A DNA stretch of 64,000 nucleotides from JBFLVU01 sp964589625 (GTDB taxonomy: Bacteria > Acidobacteriota > UBA4820 > DSQY01): the NCBI GenBank assembly GCA_964589625.1, contig CAZPSH010000012.1:1-64000 (forward strand), given 5' to 3'. Position 1 is the first letter of the stretch. Each line of letters begins with the position of its first letter. This document shows positions 59,986 through 64,000 of this stretch, in pieces. The translations under genes were made by a program, and so were the position numbers. The notes under the pieces are model-generated. The model saw only the letters and a list, made by a program, of their open reading frames with translations, was not told the DNA's origin and did no database searches.

Positions 59986-60364
59986 GAAACCCTGGATCTT
60001 GATGGGGCTCCTGGTCTTCCTCTTCCTGGTCACCTTCCCCGTCTGGTGGAACCTTGCCGCGGGCGAGAAGGCCGCGGCGCCCAAGCCCGAGCTCCCGACG
60101 GACGAGAAGGAGTGCGTGGCCCCGGCGGACTACATGCGTGTGGCCCACATGGACCTCCTGATGACCTGGCGGGATCAGTACGTCAGGCAGGGGGACCGGA
60201 CCTTCACCGGGCCGGGCCAGCGGACCTTCGCGCGCAGCCTCACGAAGACCTGCATGAAGTGCCACACGAGCAAGGAGAAGTTCTGCGACGCCTGCCACAA
60301 CTATGCGGCGGTCAAGCCCTACTGCTGGGACTGCCACGTGGCGCCGAAGGAGAACCGGGGATGA
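59978..60364 (+). CDS. dsrJ: DsrMKJOP complex subunit DsrJ (triheme cytochrome c)
   Basis: 128 residues with an uncleaved N-terminal helix (ILMGLLVFLFLVTFPVWW) and three CxxCH sites (CMKCH, CDACH, CWDCH). Cys46 (ECVAPADYMRVAHMDLL) occupies the position of the cysteine reported as an unusual heme ligand in purple sulfur bacteria. Periplasmic electron exchange in the complex. Stop overlaps dsrO as ATGA. Confidence 0.95.
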   Translation: MREKPWILMGLLVFLFLVTFPVWWNLAAGEKAAAPKPELPTDEKECVAPADYMRVAHMDLLMTWRDQYVRQGDRTFTGPGQRTFARSLTKTCMKCHTSKEKFCDACHNYAAVKPYCWDCHVAPKENRG

Positions 60365-61140
60365 GCACCGACAGGCGTACCTTTCTGGGAGTGGCGGGCC
60401 TGGGCGCACTGGCCATCGCGGGTAAGGCCTCCGTGGACGTTCTGGCAAGCGGGGCGGAGACCGGGAAGCCCATGGCCGGGACTCGCTGGGCCATGGTCAT
60501 CGACCCACTCAAGTGCCTCAAGGAGGAAGGGTGCAAGGCGTGCACGGACGCCTGCCACAAGGTCCACAACGTTCCCCTTCTTGCCAACAAGAAGCACGAG
60601 GTGAAGTGGATCTGGAAGGAGCCCTACGAGAGGGCCTTTGCGGCGGAGACCCAATACACGCAGGAGGCCCTCAAGGAGAAGCCGGTCCTCGTCTTCTGCA
60701 ACCACTGCGACAACCCTCCCTGCGTGCGCGTGTGTCCCACCCAGGCGACGTGGAAACGCGAAGACGGGGTGGTCATGATGGACTGGCACCGCTGCATCGG
60801 ATGCCGGTACTGCGTGGCGGCCTGTCCCTACGGCTCCCGTTCCTTCAACTGGGTGGACCCGAGGCCGAGTCTCGCCGAGGTGACCCCCGAGTATCCGACC
60901 CGCACAAAGGGCGTGGTCGAGAAGTGCACCTTCTGCGAGGAGCGCCTGGCCGAGGGCAAGCTCCCGGCCTGCGTGGAGGCCTGCGAAGAGAAGGCCATTC
61001 TCTTCGGGAACCTCCACGACGAGGCCTCACCGGTGCGCGCGCGGCTGAAGGACTCCTTCACCATCCGGCGGAAGCCCGAGCTGGGCACCGAGCCCGAGAT
61101 CTACTACGTCGTGGGAGGTAAGCCCGATGTTCATGTTTGA
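60361..61140 (+). CDS. dsrO: DsrMKJOP complex subunit DsrO (periplasmic ferredoxin-like)
   Basis: 259 residues with a Tat signal (DRRTFLGVAG) and cysteines for four [4Fe-4S] clusters (CLKEEGCKACTDAC; CNHCDNPPCVRVCP; CIGCRYCVAACPYG; CTFCEERLAEGKLPACVEAC). Links DsrJ with DsrP in the periplasm. Overlaps dsrP by 14 bases. Confidence 0.95.
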   Translation: MSTDRRTFLGVAGLGALAIAGKASVDVLASGAETGKPMAGTRWAMVIDPLKCLKEEGCKACTDACHKVHNVPLLANKKHEVKWIWKEPYERAFAAETQYTQEALKEKPVLVFCNHCDNPPCVRVCPTQATWKREDGVVMMDWHRCIGCRYCVAACPYGSRSFNWVDPRPSLAEVTPEYPTRTKGVVEKCTFCEERLAEGKLPACVEACEEKAILFGNLHDEASPVRARLKDSFTIRRKPELGTEPEIYYVVGGKPDVHV

Positions 61141-62302
61141 GAAGGCCGTGGTCGGGAGCCGGCGCTACTGGGCCTGGGTCTTCGCCCTCCTCGCCGTCAT
61201 CGGCGCGGGCTTCGTCAGTTACCTCTACCAGCTGAACGTGGGCCTGGGCGTCACCGGCCTCTCCCGCGACATCACGTGGGGCTTCTACATCGCCCAGTTC
61301 ACTTTTTTCGTCGGCGTGGCCGCCTCCGCCGTCATGGTGGTCCTGCCCTACTACCTTCACGACTACAAGGCCTTCGGCAAACTCACCATCCTGGGCGAGT
61401 TCCTGGCCATCTCCGCCGTCACCATGTGCATGCTCTTCATCTTCGTGGACATGGGCCAGCCCACACGGGTGCTGAACGTTCTCCTGCACCCCACGCCGAA
61501 CTCCATGATGTTCTGGGACATGGTTTCCCTCTCGGGCTACCTGTTCCTCAACGCCCTCATCAGCCTCGTGGCCCTCTCGTCCGAGCGGAAGGCGGTGGCG
61601 CCCCCCAAGTGGATCAAGCCCTTCATCCTCCTCTCCATTCCCTGGGCCGTGTCCATCCACACCGTCACGGCCTTCCTCTACAACGGGCTTCCCGGGCGCT
61701 CCTTCTGGCTGACGGCCATCCTGGCCCCGCGTTTCCTCGCTTCGGCCTTCGCCGCGGGTCCGGCGCTCCTGATCCTCCTGTGCATGATCGTGCGGAAGGT
61801 CTCCTCCTTCGACCCCGGCGACGAGGCCATCCGCAAGCTGTCGGTCATCGTGACCTACGCCATGCTCGTCAACGTCTTTTTCGTGCTCATGGAGGTCTTC
61901 ACCGTCTTCTACAGCGGCATACCGGAGCACGTGCACCACTTCCAGTTCCTCTTCGCGGGCCTGCACGGCGAGGCCTACCTCGTGCCCTGGATGTGGACCT
62001 CCATGGCGCTCGCGGCGGCGGCCATCGTCCTTCTACTGGTCCCCAAGCTACGAAACAATCTCAGGATCCTTCCCGTGATCTGCGTCATGGTCTTCGTCTC
62101 CCTTTGGATCGACAAGGGCCTGGGGCTGATCATCGGCGGGTTCACGCCCACGCCCCTGGGAGAGGTCACGCGCTACACGCCGACCCTCCCGGAACTGCTC
62201 ATCGTGGCCGCCATCTGGGCCATCGGCTTCCTCATGATCACGGTCTTCTACAAGATCGCCCTCGCCATCCGCGAGGGGATGGGATACGAGATCGCCCACT
62301 GA
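61127..62302 (+). CDS. dsrP: DsrMKJOP complex subunit DsrP (NrfD family)
   Basis: 391 residues, about ten transmembrane helices, NrfD/PsrC family quinone-reactive subunit. Opening VVGSRRYWAWVFALLAVIGAG and the GVAASAVMVVLPYYLHDYKAFG segment are typical. Completes dsrMKJOP. GGGAGGT precedes the first of two close ATGs. Confidence 0.94.
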   Translation: MFMFEKAVVGSRRYWAWVFALLAVIGAGFVSYLYQLNVGLGVTGLSRDITWGFYIAQFTFFVGVAASAVMVVLPYYLHDYKAFGKLTILGEFLAISAVTMCMLFIFVDMGQPTRVLNVLLHPTPNSMMFWDMVSLSGYLFLNALISLVALSSERKAVAPPKWIKPFILLSIPWAVSIHTVTAFLYNGLPGRSFWLTAILAPRFLASAFAAGPALLILLCMIVRKVSSFDPGDEAIRKLSVIVTYAMLVNVFFVLMEVFTVFYSGIPEHVHHFQFLFAGLHGEAYLVPWMWTSMALAAAAIVLLLVPKLRNNLRILPVICVMVFVSLWIDKGLGLIIGGFTPTPLGEVTRYTPTLPELLIVAAIWAIGFLMITVFYKIALAIREGMGYEIAH

Positions 62303-62330
62303 CCCCGGAAGGGGCGAAGGGCATCAAGGG

Positions 62331-62350
62331 CCGGCCCCTCACGGGGCCGG
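62331..62350 (+). terminator. Hairpin after dsrP
   Basis: CCGGCCCC with GGGGCCGG around TCAC, extendable by two weaker pairs, 29 bp after the dsrP stop. T-poor tail, so a moderate terminator at best; it marks the end of the dsr region. Confidence 0.5.
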
Positions 62351-62408
62351 TCCTGCCGTTGTGGTGTGCCGGGCGGTCCTCCCGGCCCGTTCCTGGTACA
62401 CTCGGTCC

Positions 62409-63563
62409 ATGCGATACTTGGCCACGGTGGCAAAGGGCCTTGAAGCGGTCGTATCGGACGAGCTGGCCGCCCTGGGCCTGGGGCCGGGTCCCCCGCGCAC
62501 GGGGATCGTTCCCTTCGAGGGGGGCTGGGAGGCGGGCTATCGCGCCTGTCTCCACCTGAGGGCCGCGCGCAGGGTCCTGATGGAATTGGGCCGGTTCGAG
62601 GCGTCCGGCGCCGACGCCCTGTACGCGGGCGCCCGGGCGCTGAGGTGGCCGGACCACCTGGGCCGGAAGACCACCTTCGCCGTGGAAGCCTCGGTGAGGG
62701 ACCACCCGTCCCTGACCCACTCGGGCTACGCGGCCCTGAAGGTCAAAGACGCCGTGGCGGATGCCCTGAGGGCCGTTTTCGGGATTCGCCCCGACGTGGA
62801 CCGGGAAAACCCGGACGTCCGCATCGTCCTCCACCTGCACGGGACCGCCGCCACGGTGGCGCTGGACCTCTCGGGCCCCCTCCACAAGAGGGGCTACCGC
62901 GTGAAGACGGTCCCCGCCCCCCTCAACGAAACCCTGGCCGCGGGAATCCTCCTCCTAGCGGGGTACGAGGGGACGGCCCCCATGGCGGACCCCTTCTGCG
63001 GATCGGGCACGCTCTGCATCGAGGCGGCCCTCATCGCTTCGAGGACGGCTCCGGGCCTTGTCCGAAAGGCCCGCTTCGGCTTCGAACGCTGGCCGGACTT
63101 CCGAGACCGGACCTTCGGCCGCCTGGTGGACGAGGCCCGGACCGCCGTGCGTCCCACCCCGTATCCCATCCTGGGCTCCGACGTAGACGGGCGGGCCCTC
63201 ATCGCGGCCCGGGACAACGCGGCGGCGGCAGGGATGTCCGAGAGGATCCGCTTCGAGCGCCGCGACGCCAGGGAGTTCATTCCTCCGGGCCCCGCCTGTC
63301 TCGTACTCTCCAACCCGCCGTACGGGGACCACGCCGGGGCCGGGGAGGACCTCCCCGCCCTTTACCGCGGCTTCGGGGACGCGCTCAAAAAGAACGCGGG
63401 GGGGGCGACGGCTTACCTGCTCTGCGGGAACCCCGCCCTCGCCAAGTGCGTGGGCCTTCGTCCGGCCCGGCGCATCCCCCTCTGGAACGGCCCCATGGAG
63501 TGCCGCCTGTTGGAGTATCGAATGGTGGAGGGGGAATACCGGAGAAGCCATGCCGAACCCTGA
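62409..63563 (+). CDS. rlmL: RlmL-type 23S rRNA m2G methyltransferase (THUMP domain)
   Basis: 384 residues. N-terminal THUMP RNA-binding domain (LATVAKGLEAVVSDELAALG; DLSGPLHKRGYRV) and a SAM methyltransferase domain with MADPFCGSGTLCIEAALIA and the amino-methylating NPPYG motif. It would methylate a guanine N2 in 23S rRNA (position 2445 in E. coli); the C-terminal RlmK half of the E. coli fusion is absent. Housekeeping gene marking the end of the sulfur region. No strong ribosome site. Confidence 0.85.
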   Translation: MRYLATVAKGLEAVVSDELAALGLGPGPPRTGIVPFEGGWEAGYRACLHLRAARRVLMELGRFEASGADALYAGARALRWPDHLGRKTTFAVEASVRDHPSLTHSGYAALKVKDAVADALRAVFGIRPDVDRENPDVRIVLHLHGTAATVALDLSGPLHKRGYRVKTVPAPLNETLAAGILLLAGYEGTAPMADPFCGSGTLCIEAALIASRTAPGLVRKARFGFERWPDFRDRTFGRLVDEARTAVRPTPYPILGSDVDGRALIAARDNAAAAGMSERIRFERRDAREFIPPGPACLVLSNPPYGDHAGAGEDLPALYRGFGDALKKNAGGATAYLLCGNPALAKCVGLRPARRIPLWNGPMECRLLEYRMVEGEYRRSHAEP

Positions 63564-64000
63564 GGGACCGGAAGGCCGCCGCGAAGCGGCCGAGCCGCGC
63601 ACCGTGGAGGTGGCCCTCCGTACCGTGGAGCCGGCCCACCTGCCCGTCCTCTTCGAGCACCAGTCCGATCCCGAAGCGTGCCGCATGGCGGCCTTTCCGG
63701 CGCGGGGTAGGGAGGCCTTCGACGCACACTGGGTCAAGATCCTGTCTGACCCCAAGGTCCGGGCCCGGACCATCCTCGCCGACGGCCGCGTGGCCGGCGA
63801 CATCCTCGCCTGGACCCAGGACGGCGAGCGGGAGGTGGGCTACTGGCTCGGCCGCGAGTACTGGGGCAGGGGGATCGCCACGCGGGCCCTGCGCGCCTTC
63901 CTGGAGGGCGAGGGCGACGGTCCCATTTACGGCCACGTCGCCAAGCACAATCCGGCGTCCGTCCGCGTCCTGGAGAAGTGCGGGTTCGTTCTCTGTGGGG
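63550..64000 (+). CDS. GNAT-family N-acetyltransferase (3' end cut by window)
   Basis: 150 codons visible. RimJ/RimL-like GNAT: LRTVEPAHLPVLFEHQSDPEA, VGYWLGREYWGRGIATRALRAFL (acetyl-CoA pyrophosphate loop) and HNPASVRVLEKCGFV. Substrate unknown. The start overlaps rlmL by 14 bases, with GGAGAA upstream. Confidence 0.8.
   Translation, partial: MPNPEGPEGRREAAEPRTVEVALRTVEPAHLPVLFEHQSDPEACRMAAFPARGREAFDAHWVKILSDPKVRARTILADGRVAGDILAWTQDGEREVGYWLGREYWGRGIATRALRAFLEGEGDGPIYGHVAKHNPASVRVLEKCGFVLCG

Noticed and set aside
51307..62302. Oxidative (reverse) Dsr interpretation because dsrL is present
   Set aside because: dsrD is present, dsrEFH are absent, and aprBA-qmoABC plus an uptake hydrogenase are linked, all favouring reduction.

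Overview
The window is a high-G+C (about two thirds by eye), gene-dense bacterial segment from an anaerobe that reduces sulfate or sulfite with hydrogen. It carries dissimilatory APS reductase (aprBA), QmoABC, a reductive-type dsr set (dsrABD, dsrL, dsrC, dsrMKJOP), and a periplasmic Hyb-type [NiFe]-hydrogenase with its hyp maturation genes. The presence of dsrD, the absence of dsrEFH, and the link to aprBA-qmoABC argue for reduction rather than sulfur oxidation. Gene content fits Desulfobacterota or the dsr-bearing Acidobacteriota; the sequence alone does not let me choose. sat, pyrophosphatase and dsrN are not in the window.

Layout. (1) 1-1549, minus: a uroporphyrinogen-III methyltransferase fused to a degenerate O-methyltransferase-like half, cut by the window edge. 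(2) 1.8-17.1 kb: an accessory region with an eight-gene plus-strand run (kinase-like/BON protein, TSUP exporter, TIGR02186 membrane protein, PEP-synthase-like protein, second kinase-like protein, second TSUP exporter, receiver, histidine kinase), then two more kinase/receiver pairs flanking a third TSUP/TIGR02186 pair. (3) 17.2-23.3 kb: hypF and hypCDEAB. (4) 23.5-29.5 kb: hybOABCD plus a small membrane gene behind a good sigma70-type promoter. (5) 29.5-31.0 kb, minus: an epimerase with a long helical extension. (6) 31.2-40.2 kb, minus: a six-gene run HK-RR-PEP-like-PEP-like-HK-RR, divergent from a small membrane gene, a fourth TSUP exporter and a lipoprotein (40.5-42.1 kb). (7) 42.8-51.2 kb: aprBA, two cysteine-motif genes and qmoABC. 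(8) 51.3-62.3 kb: dsrABD, a ferritin-like gene, dsrL, dsrC, an RsbRD-N-like gene and dsrMKJOP. (9) 62.4-64.0 kb: an rlmL-type methyltransferase and a truncated GNAT gene.

How it fits together. Known biology gives a short chain: Hyb oxidises H2 and reduces quinone; QmoABC passes quinol electrons to AprBA; DsrMKJOP passes them to the DsrC trisulfide made by DsrAB. SUMT supplies the siroheme precursor for DsrAB. Regions 2 and 6 share the same unusual parts: four TSUP permeases, two TIGR02186 proteins, three PEP-synthase-like proteins that keep the ATP-grasp and phospho-histidine domains but have an unfamiliar C-terminal domain in place of the PEP barrel, two cytidylate-kinase-like proteins, and five histidine kinases each paired with an output-less receiver. 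This repeated module is the best candidate for an undescribed system: perhaps a phosphotransfer-controlled sulfur-oxyanion/organosulfonate export or stress-response apparatus. That role is inference only.
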